Below, in pieces: positions 23,886 to 36,000 of a stretch of DNA of 64,000 nucleotides. The notes beneath the pieces are model-generated. The model was not told the DNA's origin and did no database searches. It saw only the letters and a list, made by a program, of their open reading frames with translations. The translations under genes and the position numbers were made by a program. Source of the DNA: Chlorops oryzae (lineage: Eukaryota; Arthropoda; Insecta; Diptera; Chloropidae); NCBI GenBank assembly GCA_020466095.1, contig CM035809.1, forward strand, positions 3,144,439 to 3,208,438. The letters are read 5' to 3'. Position 1 is the first letter of the stretch. Every line of letters starts with the position of its first letter.

Positions 23886-24067
23886 ATGTCGGAAAGTGTA
23901 AACACGGAATTATTAGTGAATTGTACAATTTTAGCGGTCCAGCGGTTTCAGCTTCACACAATCGTCAACTCATCCAGTTTAACGAGGCTTAACCGGACGG
24001 AAGTTGTTGATTTACTCTCAGATATCATTGAGAATAAGGATAATTTGGATAATATTAACGATGCAAA
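23886..24067 (+). CDS. TkR86C: TkR86C exon 1 (extracellular N-terminus)
   Basis: Encodes residues 1-61. The start ATG has a strong fly context (AACAAAATG) and an in-frame TGA 18 bases upstream (23868), which fixes the start. The donor is AAA|GTGAGT, phase 2. All three N-glycosylation sequons lie here. The 5' UTR and promoter are not resolved; an upstream non-coding exon is possible. Confidence 0.93.
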
Positions 24068-27000
24068 GTGAGTTGAAGAAGTTCTTGGAAAATTTTCTAG
24101 AGGAAAGAAGCATTCTACTTCTTAAAATTTCAAAACTCTCGAAGTGATTTCACACATGAGCACGCATGATAATAAACTCTAAATAGATAACTCACCCAAT
24201 CGAAAGTTTCATCCCAAATTGAGAACATTCAACTTTTAAGGAATTTTTTTTTTGCGTGAATTTCGAGGAAGCTGCTCATGTGATTTTGTATGTTGCCTTG
24301 ATGACTTGGTTCTCACAGAAGAACTCAAGGGAAGATCTGCCTTAGAGGGCCCAAAAAATCGTTTTTTGGAGATTTCTTGGGGACAGAAAAAAGGAGCAAG
24401 ATAGTGATTTTTAAATGATGTTTTGTTGAAATTTCTTAAATGAAAAATATTTGTAGTCAAATACACTCGATTCTTATGCACATTTGTGCAGCACCTTAAA
24501 ATTGTGCTTTCCAATCGGATGATGAAGAATGTAATTTTTGTCGGAAATTGAAAAAAAAGGAACATTTTTATCTTTATATTTGTTTCTTCTGGATGAACTT
24601 AGAAAAACCCAACAAAAAGTTAAATGGAATATTTGTGTACGGTTTGAAGAAAATTTAGTTATAAAACAGTCATGTTTAAAATTCTTAATAAAAGTTGTTG
24701 GAATTATTTCTTTCATGAATATTTTTAGTTCCAATAGAAGAAAACCAAACAAGTCTTGATTTAATTTGAATCGATCGTCTAAATGATTTGCAATCACGCC
24801 GGAAAAATGAGCAAAATTTAAAAAAAGCACGAAAATTATGGGTATTTTCATGATTTTTTTTTGGTATTAAGCCAAATTAAAAACGAGTTTTTTAGTTTGC
24901 AGGCTTAATTTCTTATTTATTGGCAACCCAAAAAAAATTTTCTTGTATTTTTTTTGTAATTTTTTGAATTTTAAAAGTGGCGCCGAGATCTTTGAAAAAG
25001 TATCTCGGTTCAGTACACGATTTTTAAGTTCGGATTATCACAAAAGAAAAAAAAATACGTATTACACAAGTAAACACGATTTTTGTTTCTGACTTCTGTA
25101 TATCAGATTCCGACTACTTATACCTTAGTGATGAAGGAAAATAATTTTTTTTTAGTTTGATTTTGTGGACGATTTTTGCGTCAATTTCTAGATTTTTCTC
25201 AAAATCTCAGAGTATGTATGTGTTTTGCATTTTATTTGTCGTGCTTAAAAGAAGAAGAATGTACCTTTGTAATGTAACGATCTATCATGTTTTCCAATCA
25301 AAGTTTTACTTCAAGATCTATAGCCATTCAAATTTGATATATTTATTCGGTAAAAATTCTGTAAATCATTTTTTTGCTTTGACAACAAAAAAAATAAAAA
25401 AAAATAACTGCGTACTTTACGTTTCCAAAATGTTATGGTATGCTGAAATTGGTAGAAAATTTTAGAAGTTATAAGGACTTTTCCGACTCTACTCAAATTC
25501 AAAATGTTTCAGGCAAAAATCGTCGACCATGCATTCAAACCGGTGCCGACGTCCGATTTTGATGAAAATTTATATATAGAATAAGTGAAAAATTCTAAGA
25601 ATTTTGGCACTCAAACTTTTTCACAAAACTGATTACAACTAATCGTTTTTGGACCAGTTTGGAACTAGTCCGAAGCGAATTAGCATATGGCCTGTCAAAT
25701 GACGAGCATTTTCTTTAAAAATGATGGCTTGGCTGTTCGAAGCATCTGTTTAAAATATAGAAGTTTGAATTTTTATTCAACAAATTGAAGAGCAATTATT
25801 CAAAACAAAGGCAGATATTAAAAATTTTTTCGAAAACATTATCAGACTTTCCGATGGTTGAAGGTATATTAGGTGCTTTGTATCCTGTCAGCTTTTATAC
25901 TTTGAAACACGATAACAGGTGTTCAAAATAATGATTTTGGCACGCGTTGATGTTTCCAGATTACCAAATTATCTTACCTCTGTGAATATCCTAATGCTTA
26001 GACATGGATATGGGAAAATGCAGCCGACAGTAAACCAAGCGCCAAAAAATAAAATTGGTCTTTTAAATTTAAAAAATTATTTTGTTGGAATTTTTCGTAA
26101 ACAGGCTATGAGTAAAATGTATTATATATTCCTTCGAATATTGGTATTCATTTTGGGTTTGCTGCTTGCTTTTTGTAAAATTTCGGCTTATCAACGAATT
26201 TTGTCACGATTTTTAAAAATTCTTAAATTTTTTTACGGTTACTTCGCAATGTTATTTAGAGAACAACCACGGAGCTCAAAGCGTTCCCAGAGCTGCCATA
26301 TATTGTTTTCTTTTATTTTCAATTAGAAATGGCTAACAAATGTAAGTGATTCTCATTATCCTTAAGGTTGCGAACACGACGGATCAAATGAAACGTCTTC
26401 GTTTCGTTAGTCAACCAAACTCTTTTCTTTCTCAGTTAAAAGTGTTTCGTTTTGACTATTCCGCTGTGTTCGCATACATACGGCCCAATGTTATGTTGTT
26501 TTTGAAAACCATTTGTTTCGGATTAGTTTTGTTTCATTTCCTTCGATGTGTTTGAAGCCTACACTGAGCGAACGTAACCATGATTTTTTTAAAAGGGCGC
26601 ATTGTTATTCACAGTCCTTTTGATTTTCGAGCAGAACAAAAATTTCAAAAGGAAAATTGTTGAGTCAACAACATTTTTGGTTGAATTGAAAGGAAATATG
26701 TTTAATTACATTTCTTTTCGTTCGGTATAATTCTCATTTGTTTTATAAAATAAGACATATAAGATATGTATTCATCTTAGAATTTTTCAAGCATTGCGAA
26801 AGCAGTCACCAAAACGGAGTGACGAAATCGGATGAAGTCCATCCGATGGCTATTTTTTGGGTCATGTTCAGCAGAGTGCTCTATGGCCATTTGCTTTGAA
26901 CGTTAATTAAATTTTTTTTGACATTTCTTCTTGTATAGGTATTTTTTTTTTTGAATTTAAAAAAAAAATATCTTGTCATTTCAACTATGTCCGTGGTTGG

Positions 27001-30000
27001 TTCAACAATTTAAATTTAAATCCATTTTTGAAAATTATCATTTCAATTCAACCTGAAATATGGTTGATTCAAAAGGAAAATTTTTAATTTTTTCAACAAG
27101 AAAAATTGTTAAAATTAAAAATATTCCTTGTTGAAGCCGTTTTGTATGTTTTTCCTTTTGATTTAACCAGTTTTCTGGTTGATTTTTTTCTCTGTGTAAG
27201 GTAAAACCTATATGTAGAATCAGAGAAAAATGTCCCATAACAATATTAAATGTACGACCATTGTTTTAATAGGACGCTTTTCAATAGTATTTTTCTATTA
27301 AAACAATAGTTTTCTAATGAAATCAATGGTTTTCGGGTTATTATAACAATAGTTTTGAAATTATTATTAATAATATGACACACATTATTAGTTTAATAAG
27401 AAATACGATAGGTTTAATAGTATTTTACCATTAATAATTAATAACACGTACTATTAATTTCATAGTACGATACCATTCATTTTCAATGGCATCGATACCA
27501 TTAGTTTAATGTGAGAATCGATTAGTTTAATACTATTTGCATATTAATTCAATAACATTGCTACGTAATAAGGTACACATCATTAAAATAATCAGAAACC
27601 ACTATTAATTTAACCCTCTAGCAGGCACGGCAGAACAGATTTTTCCCGAGTGGGTAGTAGAGGTGGGAAAAAATCGATGTTAACATCGATACATCGATAG
27701 TATCGATGTTTTTAAGTTAAAATAAATAATAATGAAAAGAAAGTTAAAAATGCAAAATAGATTAAGTTTGATTTAATTCTAACAACCTTAGTTGATGGAA
27801 AAAAATTGTTAGTTATCAGAAACCATCAATAGTGCACGATTGTGGGATACATCGACGATGTTTTTAAATGTTTTACCCTATTGATGGTGTTCTACGACAA
27901 TCTATTGTTTTTCATCAACTACTAAGCTTGTTAGAATTTAATTTAATGGAATTTATTTTTACCATTTATTTATTAATTTTACCATTATGTTAACATTGAT
28001 TGTTTTCCACCTCTAGTGGGTAGTAGTTCGAAGGGGGAAGGGTGGTGTATTGCTGCGTTGGAGTAGTATACAAAGCTCCCACGAAATCAACATTCCCATC
28101 ATTTCGTTACAAAATCAAGTAAAATAAAATATACAAAAAATATTATTTCATATTATACATTTAATAACAAAAATTAACGCACTTCATGTAAAAAAAAATT
28201 AAAAACTTAAAGACAATTCCGCATTTTTTCGGCCTCTTGTTAAATTTTAAAAGCCAAATATATATCTCATCGAGCTTAAGAATATGTTATTTATCCATAT
28301 TTAGCTTTAAAATGAAGAGCATACTAATTATTTTAGAAATAAATATTTATAAGAAGCTTTTTAACATATTACGTGTTTTCCCTCTCATTTACAAGCTTGC
28401 ACTGTATATGTAGTTTTTCGTTGGAGTCATAAAATAACATGCAATATGTTTATATGCTTTTTATAAATAGTTATTTCTAAAATAATTCCTGAGTATACTC
28501 TTCATTTTAAAGCTAAATATGGAAAAATAACATAATCTTAAGCTCGATGAGGTATATATTTGGCTTTTAAAAATTAAATACATTACTCCTTTCAATTTTA
28601 ATTTTTTAATGCAAAAGTTGCACTCCGTTTAACATTTTTTAAAATAAACTCATCTAGGAGTTCTTCCAGATCAAGCATATCGGTTAAATTTTTATAAACA
28701 TGTAAAACGGCAACATTATTGAGCCGATCTTGCAACATTTTTGATCTTAAATATGTTTTAAGTCGACGGAGAACGGAAAAGCTCCGTTCATTCGAACAAG
28801 ATGATCCTGGAATTGTAATGAGTAAACGAACAAACCGAACAAACTCTGGAAGAAGACCTATAGCCCAATTGTATTTGTTTTTTAAATTTACAACTTCTCT
28901 TAAGTTGTTCGCTTCTTCTTTTTGTCTTTTTAAAAGTTGTAAAAACATTACTTGGTCATTTAGCAACCTTTCGCTATCGAAATCACCTTTATAAAAATTA
29001 GCAATACTGTCGACATTTTCGGTTTGACCTGTTGCGAATTTTTCTAACGATTTCAAAAATTTAGCAGAATCATTATCGAAGCGACTTTTCAAGGAAACAA
29101 CTAACTGATCGAAGACTTCGAAATATGATTTTCTATAGAAATCTTTCGGCGTTTTAAATACAGCTATTTCGCCTTTACCTTGTTCAAGTCGCCTTGGACC
29201 TTTTTTCTGACGTGGGGTTTGAGGAAAACACTCCATAAAACTCAAAAGCAACATATGTGTTTAAAAATTTTTTTTTAAGCATAATGGCAATTTAAAAATA
29301 CAAAAAATTGTGTTTTAGGCTTGGTTTTATATTTTTTTGGGGGTGCATTTCAGAGTGGACCACTAGTAAAATTAAAAATCTTATTTTTGAAAAAACAAAT
29401 GATACGCCCTTTCTATCCGAAGCTAACGATATGTACATATGTACCTACATCTATATGTACACACATACAACATTCCAAGTCCGAAGTTTTGTGGTTCAGA
29501 AGTTATAAGTATTTTTCCATTTGTGGAGGTAGGAGTGGGCGGATCACGCCCATATTTTGCAGTAATATCCCAATGAGTGAAAGGTATGTACGTTCCAAGT
29601 CCGAAGTGAATATGTTTAGTAGTTCAGGAGTTATTAGCATATTTTATTTGTGGGGGAAGCAGTGGGCGGATCACGCCCATATTTTTCAATAACATCCCAA
29701 TGGGTCCAAGGTATATATGATCCAAGTTTGAAGTGAATGTGTTCAGTGGTTCAGAAGTTACGAGCATTTTTATATATGTATGTAAACAAATGCTACCGCA
29801 AAGCATTTACAAAGAAAAGCTGATGCAATATTGTACATGCGTACATACATAGAATACATTCCGCATTCTTGGAAAGGCGCGCCGTCGCATATAGAAAAAT
29901 GCTCATAACTTCCACTTAACATATTCACTTCAAACTTGGAACATATATACCTTGGACCCATTGGGATGTTATTGAAAAATATGGGCGTGATCCGCCCACT

Positions 30001-33000
30001 GCTTCCCCCACAAATGAAATATGCTAATAACTCCTGAACTACTGAACATATTCACTTCGGACTTGGAACGTACATACCTTTCACTCATTGGGATATTACT
30101 GCAAAATATGGGCGTGATCCGCCCACTCCTACCTCCAAAAATGAAAAAAATACTTATAACTTTTGAACCGCCAAACGTATTAACTTCCGACTTGGAATGT
30201 GCAACATATCATACATGCAGTAAATGCCTCCGAAATAATAGAATAACATTTTATTTAAAAAGACAATTATTAGGGTAAAATTTTTACGTATTAAATTTTC
30301 GCGGCCAAGTATTTTCCAAATACTTCCGTTTGGTAGTTTTGGCTTATGTCGTTTAATGCTTTTCATTCTTTATTAACGCAAAGATACAGGCTCTACGGAA
30401 ACATTGCATATTAACTCAAAATGAAAAAATTGGAAAAAAAATTTTTGTCAAAACTGGCATTCCAAAAATTTCGTGAAATTTTTACTGAGTAAAATAGCCA
30501 CTTGGAAAATTTCGAGTGGGTAAAATACCCACTCGGAAAATCTCGAGTGGGTACAACTACCCCATGTAAACGCCGTTCTGCCGTGCCTGCCCTCTAGTGC
30601 CCACGACCGCCTCTAGACGGCCTAAATTCTCTTCCTATTTGCTCACATACTCGAAAACTGTTTAAATTTATCTTTTTCTTCGTTGCGTACACCGAGAGAA
30701 ATAACAACAGTTAAATCAACTACTTAGAACAGTTAAAGTAATAGTGGTCAAATAAACTGTATTCCGCGTTAAATGCACTGAAAAAAGCAGTCAAATGAAC
30801 AGTTGAAAAACAGTTACTTTTTATGTTCAAATTCGCTTTCGTTCACTTAGACGTATAAGTTTGCATTCTGATCAACCGTCTCCGGAGGTTTCGATAGCTC
30901 AGTTGTTTGAGCTGTGACTCGACAGTCGTGAGCTTCGGGGTTCTATCCCTGCCGGCGGTGGGAAATTTTCTGGATTTTATTTTTTAATTACAGTTTTTTT
31001 TTTTCTTCAGAGTGTAGTTGTTTTGGAAGACAAAAATTTTCTCCTAAATTTTTAAAATTTTATTTTATTTAATTTTTTTTTAATGGTTCATTTTCGAGCA
31101 TAAAAATTTTGGGAGTGAAACAATTCCTTAAGCACGTTCCCCAAAACTTGAGCAACCATAAACTCAAGTGAGCATTTTGACCAACAAATTAAATTCGTTC
31201 GTTTAGCGTAATGGTTAAGACGTTCGCCCAGCGAAGTGGAGGTCAGCGGTTCAAGGCTCGGCCGAGGCGAGAAAATTTAAAGAAATGAAAGAGAAAACGA
31301 ATTAAATAGAAACAAATAAATAAAGAAAAAATATAATAATTTAATAAATAAAAAAAATATTAATAAAAGAAAATAAAAAAAGTCAAAGCAAAAATTAATT
31401 TTTTTTTCCCAGTCGCTGGTGACAGTTGATTTAACCGCGGGACAGTTATATCAACCATCAGGTAGTTATATCCTTATTGACTGTGTTTGTACTGTTGAAT
31501 TGACCGCTACTACACATAAGCTAACAATTAACGGTGAACTCGGTTATTTTAACCTGCTTTTTAAGTTAATATAACTACTTTTTTCTCTCGGTGTACGCGG
31601 TCGTGGGCACAAGAGGGTTAATATGATTTATAATGTTCATTTATGATTTCACGTTCCGCCATGTTTTTCGAATGGTGGCATTAGAGTTATCCGTCTGCAT
31701 CTGTTTTGTCTGTGAGAAAAAATATTTTTATAAAGAAAAAATTATTTAATTTCCATCGATGAGATGACCCTTGAAAAATGAAGGAGTACAAAGAACACTT
31801 TCACCATAAATCTATGCTGGTATATGCTTTTGGGACTTATGAATCGCAAAATATTTTTAAATGAAGTCGATGTTTTGTTTATTGTTCATTTCGTATTCAA
31901 TTCATGCGACACACTTCATAGAAAATCTTTCTTTCCTTGTTGTATTGAAGTAATATGCATAAACGAGTAAGATATTATGTTTTTATATCTATCTCTCTCT
32001 TTTTGTCATTTCGTCTTACGTTCGTTTTCGTTTGGTTCTTTTCGTTGCATTCATATGCCCAATATAGTTCGAATACATAAATTTGAATTCGAATTTTGAA
32101 GTTTAATAATGATATTCCACTATTGTATCAATAGGATCTTCATATTGATTTTTAATAGGATATGTATGTCGGTTTAATAGTACAACCTATTGATTTTTAA
32201 TAAGACATGCTATTCGTCCAAGTCACATTGACTAATTTTAATCGTAAAAAACCACTGGAGCAATGGGATTCGCATTGATTTTACGAGATTTTTTCTCTGA
32301 GTGTAAGGTGCATCGCACAGCGAATGGAAAGAAACGAAACAAAACGACAAAACGAGGCGAAACTAGAAGTCGCGTTTCGTTGCTGATAGTTGGCCCATTT
32401 CTTTCGTTTTAGGCTGAAAACACACCGGATTAGTCGAAATGTTTGTTTCGGTTTTGCAAAAAAACAGTACATTGTACCTTATGGGGCAACACACACCAAA
32501 TTAGTCAAAACAAAACGCCTTGTTTTCGTTTGCTGCGTTTTACGAGTGGTTGCCGAAAATACACGGCTTTGCATACGTTCAACCCACACCGAATGAAGCA
32601 AAAACGTCTTCGAAAGCCATGCTTGGTTGTCGATAGCTGGCCCGTTGTTTTTCAAAAACAAAATTTGCGAAATGCAGGCTTGCCAGTCTCACAATTATAT
32701 ATTTAAAACATTTTTTATGAGATTGAGGTCCAATTTCTAAATGTCCGATTAAGGTCTCGAATAACCAACCGTAGAAAAACAAATTTTTGCTGTTGAAGAC
32801 ACAAATTTACATATTTTTTTTTTTGCTTGTTTTTTTAATTTATCTTTTACAAAATAAATAAATCATTTACATTACATAGTAAATAATCATTTTTGATAAT
32901 AAACCGTCTATGAATAAAGTACCTAAAGTGGAATGTGGAACTTCAGATTTTCAGAGTGACACCCTAACATTTGAACTGAGCACGACTTTACTGCCTTTTA

Positions 33001-36000
33001 TTTTGTGCAAAATTGTATACAATTTGCTCGAGAACTAGATTCCTGGAAAATATACCAATAAGAGCTAAAACTAATTCAGTAGGGCAATTCACAGTTCATA
33101 TTAATTTAAGGTTTAATGTGCTAAAACTGTCAAACTCCATAAAAAAAAAGCAAATTAGCACATTAAACCTTGAATTAGCATGAACTCTGAATTGGCCTAG
33201 TGTAATGCGAACTGCATCCTTTTTTCTCACCGAAATTTTCCGAGATATTTCCGAAATTCAACGATGAGGTTTTTTAACCAATCCTCCGATTCACGTCTTT
33301 GATTGAAGGGATGGACCCACCATTCCCTATTATTACCTTCATTTCTCTCAAAGTTTTGTAATAATAAATATTATATCGGCACAACATCGTCATCCGAATC
33401 AGACCACATCTTGGAAAATACTAAAAAGCAAGCCGCAAAATAAATTTCGTTTCGTCTTAAAACACACCAAGCGAAACAAGAAAACAAAAACGTTTTGTTA
33501 TTGACTTTTGGTTTCGCTTGGTGTGCTCTGAAAACAAAACCGTTTTCTTGACTAACGAAACGAAGACGTCTTGTTTCGATTCTTTTGATCCGGTGTGTTT
33601 TCTTTCAACCTTATGTTATAGGCTGTAATTTTCTCAAAAAATTGCTCAATTAACTCAATTACATTTCCACTTTGTTGCTGCTTACCCAATGCCAATTCTC
33701 TCAAGTGACGCGCTCTTATCGATTAATTTATTTATTTATTTCAAAATAAAAACAAAACTTCTTTAACTCCCAATCACCTACCCCCATATTTCTGTCCTTA
33801 AACCACCAAAGTGCGGTATCGCAGACCCTGGTAGTTAAATGCTTGTCTCTCGAGGGCATGGAAAAATTGATATGACCGAATAAATGGAATAATATTTTAT
33901 ATTCTTGAGCTCTATTTTGGAGCCACGAATGGAAAAACATCACAAGTAAATCGTATAATATTCTTAGTTATAAAGATCTAACAGTTTTGAAAAATGATGA
34001 TTCAGAGATTCGTTGCGGTCTCTGAAACGGCAGGTAGGTGGTTAAGGGATAATATTGAAAAATTTAATTCGAAGTATACGAGAGAAGCGTCCTTAAAGAC
34101 ATACACTACACTGATAGAAAAATGGCATGCTAAAATTAAGAATTTCATTTTTTGCAACATTCTTAAAATTTCATGCTTGAACTTAGCATACTGACCGAAA
34201 AACATTTTAAAATCAAGAAAAGCGGTATTAGTTTTAGAATTTTTTCTTGTTTCCAGCAATCAATTCTAAAAGCATTCTCAAATCAAGAATCAATTCTTGA
34301 CTTTTAAATACTCTGAAATTCTACAGTTAGATTTTCTCGAAAGTTAAAATAATAAGTTAAGCACTCGCGAATGAGATCTCTCTTTGGCGTAGAGGATAGC
34401 GTGAGCGCTTAGCAATATGAAGTGCCCAGGTTCCAGCCCTATTGCAGGCGGAAAGAAGTTGCCGAAATATTAGGACTCGAAAGACGCAAGCAAATTTTAA
34501 GAAAAAGTGGTTCAACTCGGAGAGGAGAAAACAAATCGGCAGTCATAGAGTAAAACTTCTATCCTGTCTTGAAAGTTGTCATATACACGTGACCTTTACA
34601 AAATTGCTTATGAGTTCCGCTGGAACCATCCTCTTTTGCTTTTACGAGTATCAAATGAATCTTTTTATTTTATTCCTCTAGGCTTTTTAAATGTTATTTA
34701 TGTGTTACATTATCAACTGATTCAAAAAACAAAAGAAATAAGAAATCCGCTCGATGGGAGTGGTGATCGAACCAGTGCTCGCACTTGAAAATTTTTAAAG
34801 GTGGAAGATTATTAAAGAAAAAGTGGTAGATTTATATAAAAAGTGGTAGATTTAAAATTGTTTAAAATAGTAATACAATATATCACATCTGATCATGTAG
34901 AAAATTGAGAACTTACAAGTTTTTAGGTATTTTCTCTTATTATAAAAAAAATTTGTCAAAAATTTGTAATGCTCTTAATTATTCGAAATTATCATTAAAT
35001 CAATAAAACAAATGCATAAATAAGTTAAAAAAAAGGTGGTAGATTTGGACCTAGGACCTAGCGTGGTAGAAAGCGGAAAAAGTTGTAGATCTACCACTAA
35101 AGTGCACTGGATTGAACCCGCAGACAGGCCAAAATGCATTCCAAAAAAACATGCTAAGCTCTAGAATTTTCCAAGAATCCATTCTGAAAAACGGTCTTGA
35201 AATATCAAGAATTTAATTCTCGAATCAAGAATTTTCGTGCTTAACAGACTATTAAGTGAGAAATTCTTGATTATCGACTCAAAGTTCTTATTTTTAGCAA
35301 GTTTTTTCTATCAGTGTAGGAATAAATTTGGACAAGAGAAAACACAATTTATGAGCCAAAGCAGCACCACTTTATATGTTAAACTCACCAACGGGAGCAA
35401 AGTTCGAAATTCTTACGACGATTTGGTCTACACCATACCTTCATACCTTGAAATATGGACATTTTTCGACGTCAATTATAGAATTTAAAGGAGACGCTCA
35501 ATTTAGAATCTTTCTGCGAAGAATTGAACTGGTGAAGGATTTTTGACAAACATTAAATTGTGCTTTAATTTGTGTTGATTTTTCTACAATAAAATAACAG
35601 CAACTAAATAGTCCAGGCTTCAATATATCGTCGATGTGCTATTCTTGTTAGCTGATGACATACATATGTATAAGAATTTTTTTTTGTGGCGGGGTCCCTA
35701 GATAATTCATTTCATTTAAGGCTAAGTAAAAATGGGGTTGATGAAGATTCCTTCATCCTGAGATAGCTATAAACTTCGCAGAAACCAGTGAAATGTTTAC
35801 ATGGAAGGCATTTTACTTTTCATAAATCATTTGTAACTTCTTCTTGCTGTATCACATTAAAAAAGAAGGGGATGTCATGTTACTTAGGCACTCTTCCACA
35901 GTTGATTATAGAATATGTGCTTATTCCAGCGCATCTTGAACACTATAAATCGTTTTCTTGACATTTTGGTGTGAAAAGAGGAGAAAATTATTTTGTCAAA

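Larger units (their letters stand above)
27622..30589. mobile_element. hAT transposon E, 2968 bp, degenerate
   Basis: Ends CAGGCACGGCAGAAC and GTTCTGCCGTGCCTG, exact 8-bp duplication CCCTCTAG (27614-27621, 30590-30597). Contains a partial transposase (minus, 28598-29254), a smaller hAT MITE and two large inverted repeats. Confidence 0.92.
30690..31593. mobile_element. TACAC-end element E3 with two tRNA-like cores
   Basis: CACCGAGAGAAAT ... TTTCTCTCGGTG between TA (30688, 31594). Arms contain CAGTTAAATCAAC variants in both directions; the centre holds two tRNA-like segments. Inserted in the piggyBac MITE. Confidence 0.85.
27614..31617. mobile_element. piggyBac-like MITE, split by two insertions
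   Basis: TTAA|CCCTCT(A/T)GTGCCCACGACC...and complement ...GGGCACAAGAGGG|TTAA (27610, 31618). About 130 own bases remain (CCCTCTAG at the left, 30590-30689, 31594-31617). TTAA and CCC/GGG ends are diagnostic. Confidence 0.82.
27217..32303. mobile_element. TACAC-end element E2, carrying nested elements
   Basis: Left end GAATCAGAGAAAAA (two changes from the right-end sequence CACTCAGAGAAAAAA), TA on both sides (27215, 32304). Own sequence is 27217-27610 plus about 31622-32303; both arms are full of ATTRGTTTAATA/TATTAAACTAAT variants. Split at a TTAA by a piggyBac-like MITE. Confidence 0.72.

Noticed and set aside
24236..24851. Two overlapping minus open frames of 109 and 125 residues
   Set aside because: No recognised domain, AT-driven composition (Phe/Lys/Ile), located in intron 1.
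30887..31270. Functional tRNA genes
   Set aside because: A and B boxes are present, but acceptor stems do not close and the segments lie inside a transposable element.
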